Below are positions 1 through 13,900 of a stretch of DNA of 64,000 nucleotides, piece by piece. Every line of letters begins with the position of its first letter. The first letter of the stretch is position 1. The notes beneath the pieces are model-generated. The model had not been told where the DNA came from and ran no database searches. It saw only the letters and a list, made by a program, of their open reading frames with translations. Origin of the DNA: Osmia lignaria lignaria (lineage: Eukaryota > Arthropoda > Insecta > Hymenoptera > Megachilidae). The DNA is taken from contig NC_135038.1 in NCBI RefSeq assembly GCF_051020975.1, positions 4,834,001-4,898,000 on the forward strand, written 5' to 3'. Made by a program: the position numbers and the translations under genes.

Positions 1-1909
1 CTGGCGGACCAGAGGTTTCTGAAAAAATGCCGACGACGTCGGGTCATTAGTCACCGTTCTATCTGTCTCTCAATTCTACCTTTTTCTTTTCTTTTTCATT
101 TCAGATAACAACGCTTTTAGTCAACGAACGAGACCTACGAACGCTCAGAGATTTTCCACGAGTTTTCGTAAGCCAGCGTAAGTAACCGTTTTCAATTTCT
201 ACCTAATCGTTTCGATAGTTGGATCGTGAACGACAAATAAAAAGAACATTTAACACGTAAAGCTAAATGCGGTGCAATTTTTTCACAAAAGTGTTCAATA
301 TATATTCTGGCAATTCGAGTCGAACTTACACGTGCATGCTTGAACAGTATATCTTTACAAAACGTTGAGAAAAGAGGAAATCGATGCAACAAGTATCTTC
401 TATGGATTTGCCCCTTTATGATTACGTATCAGCTCGTTCGATAAGTAATGTTACAATTATTTTAACAGAGATTTACAACATCATTTACACGTGAAAATGA
501 TATTACTTATAGAACGGTATGATTTAAAAAAAAAAAAATAAAAAAAGAAAGTCATGCAACGATGATAGTGGCGATATTAAGGTACGCGCACATCCAGCTT
601 TGATCAACGATAATTTAAAAAGCTGATTCTTATTAGGATGTCAGGTAGTGGTATAAAATACGTAAAAGCCTAACGAATGTTGATTTCTTTTCGGATATTC
701 GACGAGCCACTAATTAAACGAACATTGCAGAACAGTTGAAATATTTCTTCACTTTCGTGGATATAAAATAATCATTTGTGATAATAATTCACGTTACCTA
801 CGCGATGTAGCACGGCATTATAAAGATACAATGTATAATGCAACTTTCATTACCAATGGATACATTGCATATATAGTACAGGTATCTATTTAGAGTGAAT
901 AATTGTTTTACCGAACGCTGAAAGTCGTATTACCGAATGTAAGAGTAAATTAGATATAAAATACTGGACTTTAAATGAATTATTTACCTGTAGAGAATGT
1001 TGAAGTGGTCCATCATATCCGGTCTAGCGGTTTACAATAATAAAAATAAAATAATAGAATGAATGTACGTTATGCTTTCTATGTTCAGAATGTTTCAATG
1101 ATTACACGTTTCAAGCAACTATTTCTTTTTTTGTTTTTAAATAAAAAAAGAATACGTTACGTTTCACGTTTATGTTTATAAACTATCTGCTAATGGAACA
1201 ATTAACGTGTCAAATCAGTTGGAAGTGAATTGAATAATTGAACAGATAACTTCATTTCTCTAACACTTCTCGTTGGATACGATACAAGTTATTGTAAACG
1301 TGGCTTTTATCACTGACCAAAGATGAATGTTGTCAGGAGATTAATTTCTTTCTTACTCTTTGTCCTTATTACACACCATAGAAAAATCATTTGTAAGAGG
1401 TTGTGTAAGGTGGAGGTTCCATCATCTAACATGGGATACAAATAAATACATGATGAAAAGAAAATTGATTTAAATAACGTTATCATAATAGATAATAAAG
1501 AAATCAAAAGATAAAGGCAGAAACACAAATAAACGTAATAGTGATGAAGAAATATTTAGAATGTTAACAAAATATAGGAAAGACAAATAAGGAGGAAGAT
1601 AAATGTGAACTGGTTAAACTGGTGTTGCTATCAAAATTAAAAAAATCAAAGTATACGTTATTTTTTCCTTTTCCTTACACTGAACATCAAAAGTGTAGAT
1701 ACCTAACTTTCTTTTTCAACATTTAATACCGGAGGTGCAATACACTTGATTAAAGGACAATGACGGACATTAGCGCGATTAAAAAAAGAAAAAGAAGAAA
1801 AAAAGTAGAGATACAGATAGGACAATGGGAGAAAAATGTTAACATTAATTAAGCGTTAGGACATAATTAGAGCAAAATACTAATGTTTCGAATATTGTTG
1901 GATACTGAC
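1..1909. other. GluCl intron (to the next exon left of the window)
   Basis: AT-rich intron sequence with short A runs. Apart from the candidate 36-nt exon at 988-1023, no coding match to the expected KPLVRHPGDP loop segment or to M4 was seen on the minus strand, so those exons lie outside the window. Confidence 0.6.
988..1023 (-). CDS. GluCl: Candidate 36-nt cassette exon in GluCl M3-M4 loop
   Basis: In the intron after the exon ending NFAM there is a 36-nt open segment bounded by acceptor CCGCTAG and donor CAG|GTAAAT. It enters and leaves in phase 0, like the flanking junction, and would add TGYDGPLQHSLQ. A T-rich stretch lies upstream of the acceptor. There is no homology evidence; the M3-M4 loop is a frequent place for optional exons in this family. 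A chance match of splice signals is quite possible. Confidence 0.35.
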
Positions 1910-4900
1910 CATAGCAAAATTCGACGAATTATCTGGTTCGATTTGATCAGAAGATGGATCGATCGACGATGATTGCTCCGTTTCAGACGGTGGATATTTT
2001 TTCTCTATATTATCGCTGTGCATATCGCTCCGCGACGCATAATTTACTAGGGCAAATTCGAGGAGAGCGCCGAACACGAAAGTCAAGCACACGCCTGTCC
2101 AAACATCGATAGCCTTTGTATAAGACACTGGCGGCAGTGAGGCATTTATTCCTGACGTCTGCGTAGCCATCGTCAACAGAGTTGTTACACCTGTTTTCAT
2201 TATAAAACAAAATCAATACTGCTCGAATTAAGCTTCGAAAATTAAGGATCCCTTATTTGATCCGATATTACCTAACGAGACTCGAGCTGGTACGGCACTC
2301 TGATCGAGCCAGAACGATACCCAGGATACAATGACAAGCATGCAGCAAGGGATATAAATTTGGATAAGGTAGTAACTGAATTCCCTCTTGAACAGCAAGT
2401 CTACTTTGAGACAGCTGTACTCTCCTGCAAGAATCAATTTCTCGTTAATCCTTCTATCTAAATGAAGAAAGAAGAAATAGTGTACAGACCAGTATTTGTT
2501 TTGCTGTTACAATAGTCGGTAAGAAATTTTTCCAATGTGAATCGAGGCAGGTGTAAGTTCTTAACAACTTGTACAGGGTCTCCCTCTTTCCATATGAAAA
2601 CTAAATCGTCAGTGGTCCAACCATCTGAAAGAAAAATATGTTATTCCTTTGCTGTAACTTTAGAATAATTAATAAATAAAATACTCACAACTTGCCATAC
2701 GTAGGGAACATGTTTGCCGATCCAGGGGGTATAATTTTAAATTCATAGGACACGATAACGTCAATGATATTCTGTCAATTAAAATGTACTGTTAGAATTT
2801 GAACTGAACCTTTGGCTTGAATAAAATGAAAAAGAATCTTACCGTATACTGTATAGAACAGAACCATTTGGGAAAATACGAATGTACACGTTCGGCATAA
2901 TAATGTTATGAAAATGACCCTCTTTCTCATTTGAAAAGAACAAATCTGGCATCCAAACGCGACTCGCATCCGTTAAAGTTAAATATTTCAGACGACCTGC
3001 AAACATGTAGAAAATATATTAAATACTTTTTCTAAGATAGCTCGTAAAGAAAAAGAAAAAATATTAAAATACACACCTGTGGTATCAACAAAACGTAGCC
3101 GTTCATCCAGCCATTGTTCCCGGAATGTTAACTGTACAGAGTATTCCTGCAGATAAAAAAAAAAGAGAAACCATTAATTTTACTGAATTCGAAGAAACGC
3201 AGGGGTTGCAAATAAACCAACCGGACGGAATGATTTTTATTTGGAAATTTCTAAAATGGCAAGTGAACTTAGGGGAATCTTTCCATCCCAAATGTGCATA
3301 CGAATTTCAAATCAGAGGTAAGAAAGTGGAACTGAAAATATAATTGATTATATGAATAATTCATTTTGATAATAAGGCGAGTCTCTTTCTTACGTCAGAT
3401 ATGAAATTCCTCTATGCTTTGTTCTAATCGTGAAATGAATCTACGAAAATCATCGACAAGGGAGTTAAAGAAAATTAAATGCGGTCAAATGAAAATAAAT
3501 TCATTATTTATGCATACTTGATGTCGGTGAGTTTTAATTAATCTTTAGAATTTCGTAACTTTACGTGTATTGTTATACTATTCTCTTTTGTTTTAAACAA
3601 CAATGTTCCAATTTGTTTACTGACCTGATTAACGTTGTATATAAAATACTTTCTGAACAGAGGAATCGATACACTTGCACCATATTTACTTGATAAATTT
3701 TTTTTCCACAAAAATAATTGACTCGGTTTACGAGCTAATTAATAATTACCCCCGGTCGAGGTAGATTTGGTGAACGAAATATTACGGTTCGAAATGAATA
3801 ATTAACGAGGTAAGAGACCAACCGAAACAAAATAGCAAGCTCGACTCAAAGGGGAAGATATCTGAAAGAAAAAAACGTAGGGCCGAATGAGAACGGTAAG
3901 CTGCATCAATAAACGTGAACGAGGTCAGTAATTGCGTAACATAGTCACTTTAAAGTCACCAAGCAATTTTTTTTTTTCTTCTCAAATATAATATACACCT
4001 TGGTATCAGCCAATTTTTCATGATAAAGTGAAATTATCCTGATAAATAGAGGCGATAAAAATGAAAAACAGAAGGTTCGCTAGGATGATGATCTATAATT
4101 AATTTTTAACGATTCTTATCCTAGATTCTTTGAATGTACTAATAAGATATCTCGTTCGATCCTTTAACGCTCTCGAAGCTTCAACGAAAGCCTCGTCCGA
4201 GTGTTCAATTTTCAAACGACGCTTTTCATAGAGAAAAACACGTGATATTCCAATTAGAATCTATCCATCTTGAACGCTGACGAGTCTTTTCTCTTCCACC
4301 TTAGACGAGAATAAAGGTTCGCGAAGATCGAGGCGAGGAAAGAAAAAAGAAAGAAAGAGAAGAAAAGAAAAAAAAAAAGATTAGCCTTGGATGTCGTTTT
4401 GGAGGTCGTAGGTAGTAAAGAGCACTTCTGCGACGACTAAAGGTCGTGGTGAATAATTTTTCTTCTTTTCTGACCATAGAGCGTTAAAGAATCAAGGCCG
4501 TGCGCGGATATCTTGCTGGAATGAAAATGTCTCGTTGCAAAGAATGGCTGAGAACATCGTAAGAAACACGGCAAACGAACAAACGAACAATGATGTTCAA
4601 GTATAGTTGTATCACATCGCGGGAAGCAAATATAGAGGAGGCATGCAGATACAAAGCAACATCGAAGCTAACTACTACGAAATCATTTTCGCTACCATTT
4701 GGCTTTCTACTAATTAATATACACAGCGATTCACATATTCGTTCAGAAAATAAAAAAATTTAATATTATTGTAATTGAATAATTGAGAGAGAAAAAAAAA
4801 AAAAACTTACAATCTTTCAGAAATTGTGTCTACTCACCCTGGGTATAGAATTCCATTTAAAAATAAAAAAAAAAAAAAGAAGAAATTCGAAAGAGCTCCT

Positions 4901-7900
4901 AGGGCTGAAATTGAATGTTCATTTATTGATTGATAAATATGACCGAACAAATATGTGAATGATTGCATATATCTAAAGAGATACATGTATGTATGTACAT
5001 TGCAGTGGACAACGCATGCATCTTGGCTCACAGTTTCATCTTTCCCAGCTGGATTTGTCCACACATCGACGTCGTCCTGTTTCTTTTCTACTTGGAAGGG
5101 GCAAGTTAAAGGCAAGTGCTTCCAAACTTTCATTTCTTAATTATTATTATTTTAAATAATTTCTCATCTTTGATGACGAATCCTTAAGATCCTGGCAGCG
5201 CGTTACTTTCTCCAAGTTAATTAGAAAATTGCACCTATCCATTTCTTTCGACTCTTGCTTTTCTTCTATTTATTATAAAATTGATCGATTTAAAAAATGC
5301 ATAATATATTGTTTACACGGCAATCGCCATACATTTATAGAGAATTTACTTAGGGTGTTCCATAAGACTCCTGTTCAACCCTCATTCAGATAATATTGGA
5401 TCACTTTTCACCCAGCTTAATCGTTCTTCGAGGATTAAATTTTGATTAAAAGCAAAAATAAAAAAAATAAAAAAAAATGATTGATAACCAATAGTCAGAT
5501 GGTTCATTTTAGAGGATTATTTTTAAGGTTTAATAAAGTGGTTGTTTGATATCAGAGGAATAGTTCAATTCTCTCTCCTCCTTCAGAGTTCATTGTTCAA
5601 CAGCGTTCTCTCTTATAAAAAAGTAAACGTACAACGACATAAAGATTCTCGTTCATAAAACGATGCTTAATTATTCAAGATTCTTGATCGATTTCGTGTC
5701 ACGAAAGTGGTATCTCGTACGTTCATTCAATTCATTCGCTTTCGCTTTCATGAATACATTACACGCAAGTAGTACGAGTCAGCTAATAATCCGACTCGTT
5801 GGCTAAACCTCGTATCAATCTAACTTCAACCCTTTGCCTTACGATTTCTTTGCTTTCTTGGATATTGTTACGATTTACCGCTGCACGCGATGGGTCATTT
5901 TTCGAGTAACGAGGAGACAATTATTAAGATTAGAAAAGAGAAATTAGGATTAGAAAAATTCAACTCGTCGAATATAAGGCAAGAGATTAATTTTCCATAT
6001 CAAGAAATACTAGGGGTGTGGGGTACTCGAAAATTCGGGTCGGGTCAGTTTGTCCAGCACAAAAAGACGAGGTATAACTTCAAATAACATTCTAATTTTC
6101 CCTAATTAAACGCAGATAATTTTCGCTATCATAGACTGGAAGATATATCTCGTAGCCGCTTAAGTAAATGAGTGTATGCGTGTATATGATTTAAAAAACT
6201 GAAATTAATGAAGAAATTAGGGGAAGATGAAACGAAGATTAGAAGCAAAGGAGGATCGTCCCATTGAAACGAACGATACATACCGTGTCGTCCTTTTAAA
6301 CCATACGAAATGTTCCTGCATGGAAAAAGTGATTGTTTTCTATGTATAATTACAATCAGTCTTACGACGAGCTAAAATATGAATGATTTCCCTTCCAATT
6401 TAAGCTTCATCATTCTTCGATTTATGAATAGTCAATGCAGGGATGATCTATCAAAGAGAAACGACTTGCCATTCATTCGATCAAATTAATATCCCCTAAT
6501 AGCATTCGATTCGTAATCATTAGAGTCTGTTAATTACACAAACACGGCTAATCCTCGATTAACACAGTTAATTAATTTATTAAAAAAAAGGAAGATTAAA
6601 GTATAATAGAAACTGTGTTACACGAGGATTACCTGTGTCAAATATTTGGGTCACAGAGGGTTAATTAACCCTTAGCCTTAATTTCATGATAAATGAACGA
6701 TATATGATAAGCTAGCAGTCATTTCGAAATCATGGTGAATGTTAAAATTTATTTATAATTTTATTCAAACTCTGAAAGTTTTGAAAATTTTGATAATATA
6801 GACACGATTCAGGGATGTACATATATAACATGCAACCTTAAAAGGGAAAATAATATAATGAAATATCTTTTCGTCGTTTATCGACAGCGTTCGATGGGAT
6901 AAAATAAAAATAAAATCATGCTCCGTGACATATCGTGTTAAAGTAAGGACGCAAGATTGAATCGCGTATCAAAAGAGCACCGTCCACGTCTTGAACACGC
7001 GATGAGCTTGATTTTATCGTCATCAGCTTCAGAATGAACCGCGTGTTTGCGATGTTCTTGATGGCGAGCCAGTCATTTCGCTGGCCAACGATCTTATCGA
7101 GCTATTTTCCTTTCGGAGTCGAAAGTCATATATTTTCATACACGTCGAGAAAAGTATGTTCTGTACATTCGCGATCGAATCAGGCTTTCCCAGAGAACCC
7201 CCTCAGAAAAGAAAAAATCAATTAGAATCGATGAGACGACTAACGAATGATTCGTGATCAGATACCCAATTATCAGGTGACCATTGGTTATCAATTCCTT
7301 TCTCGTAATTATCGTCGATTGACAAATAGTTAGTTTAAATTGAAGAAAAACATACGAGAAAATGGGAACTAGAGGTGGAATAAAACGATCGTTTGAAACT
7401 TTCGTTTCTTCTAACGACAGTGAATGGCTTGCAACTTGCTGAATCTTGAAAAAAAAAAACAACCCCGACAGATGCATCCAAGTGTTCCTCAACGATTGCT
7501 CTCTGTCCAGCCTCTAGTAATCACACAGAAAACGAGGAATTAAGAACAATTGGAAAAGAAAAGGAAAACCTAGCGACGAGGGAGCGTTCGACTTTCGACT
7601 TCGATGGAAAAGGGGATGGAAAAGTGTGAAAGGAGATATTCGTTTAAACGTTCACGACTTTTCACTAGATATTTGTTTTCCTTTCGAAGCGAAGAGGAAA
7701 TTCGCAAGGAGAAGTGTTTAATTCTCGCATGGTTAAAAAAGAAAATAAAAAGGAATTTCTGTTAATTGATCGGGGTGAAAGGAATACACTCTGCTGAAGC
7801 AAACTCGTTCAATTATGCACGGACAAAGAACATTGCAAAAAAAAACACCGAGAAACACCACGCAATCGCACACAGACATTCAATGTTATCAATCTCCAAA

Positions 7901-10900
7901 TCAGAAGTATCAGCCTTTTCGTGTGAATTATCATCACGATCGAGTCGAAGGGTTCAACTGATAGAAGAAAGAAATGAGAAGAGAAACGAAGGAAAAAAGG
8001 AAGAAAGGGTCGAATGTATTTTCCTTAATTTCTGGAGAAAGAAAAATAAAACTGAAATTGAAACAATATTAACGTACAAAGGGAGCCTAGTACACACTTG
8101 GATACAATGTCTTGAATACGTCTGAACAGTTTTGAAACTTTCCGATAGGAATACAATAGATCGTTATACGTTGTCGTATGGCCAGATCTAATTTCTAAAT
8201 CTTAGCCAAGTCTCTCTGTGTAGGGAATTATCAAGTTGTTGCATATCAAATGATGTTTCGAATTTGGTATGCAAAAATATTGATGAGCGTAAGAATTATT
8301 CATGGAAAATGAGACAGGATTCAGGGATCTATTCGAAGATAACCCCAGACGGTTTGCCAAAAATTAAATTGCCTGCGTATTATATTTATCACACTTTCTC
8401 GTTTCTCCCTCGTTTCATTTCAGAATTCAACCCAGAAGAATACCTTTCTTCGTTTCATTGAAAATGTGTCATAGATGGAATTGGCGTAACTAGGTAGAGA
8501 TGAAAGTAGGCCTAGAAGATAGAAGTAAAAAAAAATAGGATTTCATTCCAGAGCCTCCCCCCCAGAAATTCATCAGGGTACCCTAGACAAAATTCCCATT
8601 GTACCCAAGTGTGTAACTGGCTCGATAGAGGATAGGTAATGAGAGAAAGATAGAGAAAGATAGAGAAATAGAACATATGCCGATCACGTATAATTAGAGA
8701 ATGGTATACAACATGACAACGACATCGAGAAAAAAAAAAAAAATCAACGAGGTGCGACTGATAGCACATCCACTGTTTAGCACGCGACTGATGATCATTT
8801 TATATGTATGTATCGGGAAGCGTTTACATACCTACATACAGAGTGTTCTTTAATTAGAAAAAAGAATAAAGATTCAGAAGTAACAGAGTAGATCAGGAAT
8901 GTACAGTACCGAGCACGGTAGCCTTTCCTAGGGAGGTTGCCCTAAATGTATAGAAATCTCTAGCCTCCCACACTTTCCCTAGGGAATGTAGCATTGCTCG
9001 ATACTGTACATCGAGGCAATCGTTTGGAGTTATGATACATTGTAATGCAAAGATTGGTGTACTTAAATAAAAAAGAATTTATCAATATTATATTAATAAC
9101 ATGAGGGTCCTCAATGTTAATTGAGAAATTAAATAACATCTTTCCGTTATAAATAGGGATGAGTGGCGTATGAGTTTCATTCACAGGTATAGGCCTTTTT
9201 CCGCAATCCTCGCAGGAGTTATTCATTAATTATGTATTATATAATTAACCACGTAGTAAGTTTAAGGTTTTATATATTTTCTATTTGTACAGTCGTACAT
9301 ATGTATGTGCATACACGGTGTCGTGTTGTCGCCCTAGTTTGCCTACGTTACAGTGTATCATGTTACTCCGAAATTATTACCTAATTGCTATTGGGATGGA
9401 TATTGATCATCCTTAATGAACATAGGTCGAAGATTTACCATTGTTCTTATATCTGGGTCACGACTGAACCGTCACCCAATCTAAGACCCATGATTTTGCA
9501 GTCTACTTGCCCCAGTGTCAATTTTTTAATTAATTTAAAATTTTGACCTATTCTGCAAATTCTGAACTCTTTTTTTTTTATTTCTTCTTCGAAACACCCT
9601 GTATATATGTATATGTATATATACACACACACGCACACGCGTAATACAAATACAAGTACAGACAAGTGCAAGTCTTACGGCATCATATACACGTGACGTT
9701 AATAGATATACACAATGTGTGGATAATACAGATTGTATAGGCCTTGTTCATGATTACTTATTATTGCACTCACCATGTAATAATCATCTATTTTGCTGAT
9801 AGAGCGGAGAAAGATGTTGACGTTCACATTTGTCGGCCCCTCTAACACGTCGACCGGAACAGAACAAAACAAATCGATTAATTAAATCCAGTCACCGTGT
9901 GCCGAGATTTACATGGTTTTTTTCTTTTTTTTTTTTTTTTTTTTATAAACAATTCTTTTTTTTATCTTTCTGCTTGCTCATATTTCAATTGTCTGATTTA
10001 AAGGGAAATTGTGATTCAGGAAAACTTTTGGAAAAATTATCGCCCTATTTTTTTTTTATTATTATTATTTTGATTTCTTCCTTCGTGGTAATAATTTTGA
10101 TGCGACGATCTCTTTTCCTCGTGAATTTTACGTTACGTTTTGGAGTTTGGATAGACGGATGACGATGGGGTTTTCTATGATTCTACAAGCTTTCAACGAC
10201 ATTCGCTTTAACCCTTTCAAGCGTGTGATTACAATTCAAATTTTTTTAATCGTCCAAGGGAATGTCGTTGTTAAGAAACCCATGACGATGGAATGATGCG
10301 GAAGTATCGAAGTGATTTCTAATGTGAACATTCAAACTGAGTTTCTCAGGATACAATCAATCACAAAGTGAACGTCGATTAATAATAATCACTTTCAATT
10401 CAATTACAAATACTACTAGTTTTATGTGTGCCACCCTTATTAAATTCCAACGATTTTTCTCCAATTTTTGCAATCTTAATGGTTCCTTTATTAACACATT
10501 ATCTGATGAAAATATTTACTAAACAAGACAGAGAAAAATCGTGGAAAGTCGTTCGACGACGATTACAAAAGTGGAGAATATTCATTCACAATTCAATATT
10601 TCTGCTTTTTTTGTTTCGTTAATTAAGGCTTCGATGATGACCCTAAAGTTAAATTATTTCTAATATTAAAATTTTCGTTCCTGATGCGATTTAAAGAAGA
10701 ATCGCGATTACGAGGCAGAGTGGCAACCATTGCACGAGTTGTTCGCGAAATCTCGAGATGTTTTACTAAGAAACAACAGATCTTGATCTTAATGGAGCTC
10801 TTTTCTCCTCTGCTTCGTCGGGTAATCGATAAAACGGGGAACATTGTGCAATTACTCGAGTCAGAGTGGATATTTTAAAGAGAGGATGATTTAGTAATTT

Positions 10901-13900
10901 GTGGGAAGAAGAAAATAAAAAGATACTCGAAGCTCGATACAAGAGAGATGTTTAATTAAGACAAGCGCGTTGGATAATTAGAATGAATTTTATGAAACAC
11001 CCTCTTTATATGTAGATTTCACGACAAATCTCCTACCACTTTTCTTCAAAATAAAAATTAATTTTCAATCGATAGAAAGAAAAATATGTCAACAATGAAT
11101 GGTTTGTTGTATAATTGAATGAGATGAAAATGATTCACTTCATTTTATTAAGCAGCTTCCAGACGGTGATAGCGAAAGACGAGGAAAACTTTCAACTTTT
11201 TCACTTGAAATAGTTAAAATATAATAAAAGAAGAATTATTATTTAACGAACCAGTGGAGTTATTAAAGTTTTTATCATTTTTATTCGTGCCAGCAATTGA
11301 TTCGTTGCGACTAAATTCATTTCCCTTACAATTATTTTTCCTTCGTTTATATTTCACCCCATTTTAACGAACAGTTTCTTTAAACGACTTTAAATTGTAC
11401 ACAGATTTTGTACAACATGCTATTCATGCCCCGCTTCACTTTTAATCCCTTACACCACCATCGTTCTCCATTTTCCACGAGAGAAATCATATTTTTAATT
11501 CAGATTCCCTGCTGCTGTGTTACTACAGCAACGAAGAACGTTTTCTTGTTCCCGGAATTACTGTTAACATTAGGAGAAACATTTTTTCGACTGCCGGTTC
11601 GTAATTAATTAATTTTCCCCACGGCAGCGAGCACTATTCGATCCTAGATGAAATTTCTTAAAATTTTACAAAATTTCAAGAACGACCTAAAGTCTGTCAA
11701 CTGTGATTAATATATACAGATAAAATGATCGAAAATGAAAAAGAAAAAAAGAAATAGAGAGAAAATAGAAGGAAACGGAAGAAAAGAATCGAATGGAAAT
11801 AAACTAATCGATCTACACAGAGAAAAATTGATAATCACATGCGAGAAATGAAAGAAAGGAATATATCACTCACCCAGGTTGAACGGATCTCCCTGTTCGA
11901 AGGAACGCGAGAATATTCTCGGAATATTCGGCTTAAGCACGTAGAAGACGAAATTCGAGCAAAAACTACAAGTATATATATCTGTCGACATCACAATCAC
12001 GATTATTGTAAAATAAAAAAAAGGGGGACAGGTGTTCGATCTAATCGTGAGCCAGCCGTAAGTCGAAATTAAAAAGCGTTGTAAGCCAGTTAAAAGTTAG
12101 TCTTGTATCGTATACACCCTTGCAAACAATAGACGTGTACGTGAATTTGTAAAAAAAAAAAAAAACATTAATATAAGGCCTTTGTAAATCCTGAAGAGAA
12201 TCCCAATAGGACAACTGCAAAATATTAATTTTGCCAAGAAAATACTTCATCTCTAAAGAATAGAATTTTTCGTTAACCTAACTTCCCCACGAGTTTGATG
12301 AAAATAAAGTATGTTACAATAAATCAGAAGGAAATATACTATGATGTAACGCAGCAGCATGGAAGAAATGTATACCGAACAAAGAATCAACTTGAATGCA
12401 ATATAAGGGATTAAAATATTAAATCAGCGGACGATTACTTTAAATAGAATCATGTGTGCGATAAATAAGAAAGGAGAATAAACGAATAAAACGAATAATG
12501 TAGAGTACCGAGCACGGTGGACATCCCTAAAGGAAAGGGTGTCCTTCCTCCTTGCTCGATACTGTACAATCGTATCTTTGTGTGTGGGTGTGTATGTAGT
12601 TCAGCCAGGAGGCGAACAGCCTAAACGTGGCAAAGAGTACGATTAAATAAAAAAAAAAAAAAAAAAAAAAAATAAAAAATAAAAAATAAATACGACAAAT
12701 TCCATTAAATATCATCTACGACACAATAGCGTGTGAGCGATAGTATATGGTGTAATTTTATAATTACGATCAGCACGATGTCTATAAAATTATTTCCATA
12801 AAATACGTATGGGTTAATTATAATTATTCAAAGGAACATCGACCTCTCGTCGTGCTGTTCGCAAATTTCGAAAGTTTCTCTTAGGCATACAAAACATATG
12901 CTTAAATAGAACATACGATAGTATAGTGGAATTGAAAAAAAGTTATGATAGTGGGCCTTAAATACGCACGAGAGCCTGTTACAAAAGGGGAAAGAACAAC
13001 ACAAATAGGTAAAGAGAAAATTTTGTGTGTAACGTGTCCAAGTGTGCATCAATCATCGCGTTTCATAATCGTCACCATTTTTTCTCAATATTTGTACAAC
13101 GTGGACTTGTGACAGAGACAAAGAACAGCTTTATAAAAGAGACTATAATAGCGAACAGTAACACAGGTGTTGTATATTAATCAAATATGTATGTATTATA
13201 ATACAAACACACATACATATAGCGTGATGTTTCTTTCCACGTCTAGCTACTAATATTCTCGATACTAATCGAATACTTTCTCTCTAGATCACTAACGTTT
13301 CTATCCTCGGTTCAAGTACTTCGAATTTCAGAGGTTTTCAATCTATCCGATCGTGACAATTCGAATCCTGATTAATAATTACTAAAAAAAAGGTGAGAAA
13401 TTTGTCTATCGTATCAACGCGTGTCTTTCAACGAAATTCCAAGTTTCTTAAATTTTTAAAAAGAAAATTAAGAAAACGAAGAAATCAAGATTCGAAGGGT
13501 GGAAATGAGAAATAATAAACCCAATTTTCAAGAGGCTTAAAAATTAGAATAAGAAACTGAAGTGACTTGTAAAAAATTTGTGAAGTATTAGTCGTACAAA
13601 TTAGTCTTTTATCTTTGCTTTGAAGGTAATAAATTAATTTGTACACCTATTGTAAGAAAGACACACTGAACTTTAGAGAAAATTTGTCACCTCCAGTTCG
13701 AATAAAATGTGCAAATATTCGTATCTCGGATGAGAAAGACTAAAAGGTATCTGTGCGAATATCGGAGAAACGATCGAGTTGTAGAACAATCGTTCCGTTT
13801 ATCTCGATTTCTTTTCATATCTCGGACGTTTTACTATGGCTAAAAAACGAAAACTATTCTCGATCTGTATTCGAATAATACATACAGATTGGTACAATTA

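Noticed and set aside
5341..5420. TTAGGGTGTTCCATAAG-type sequence resembling a mariner end
   Set aside because: No second end, no transposase fragment and no duplication visible; too short to call.
7766..8125. 119-codon plus-strand frame inside GluCl
   Set aside because: Lys/Glu-rich by local A/G composition, no splice context, no resemblance to known proteins.
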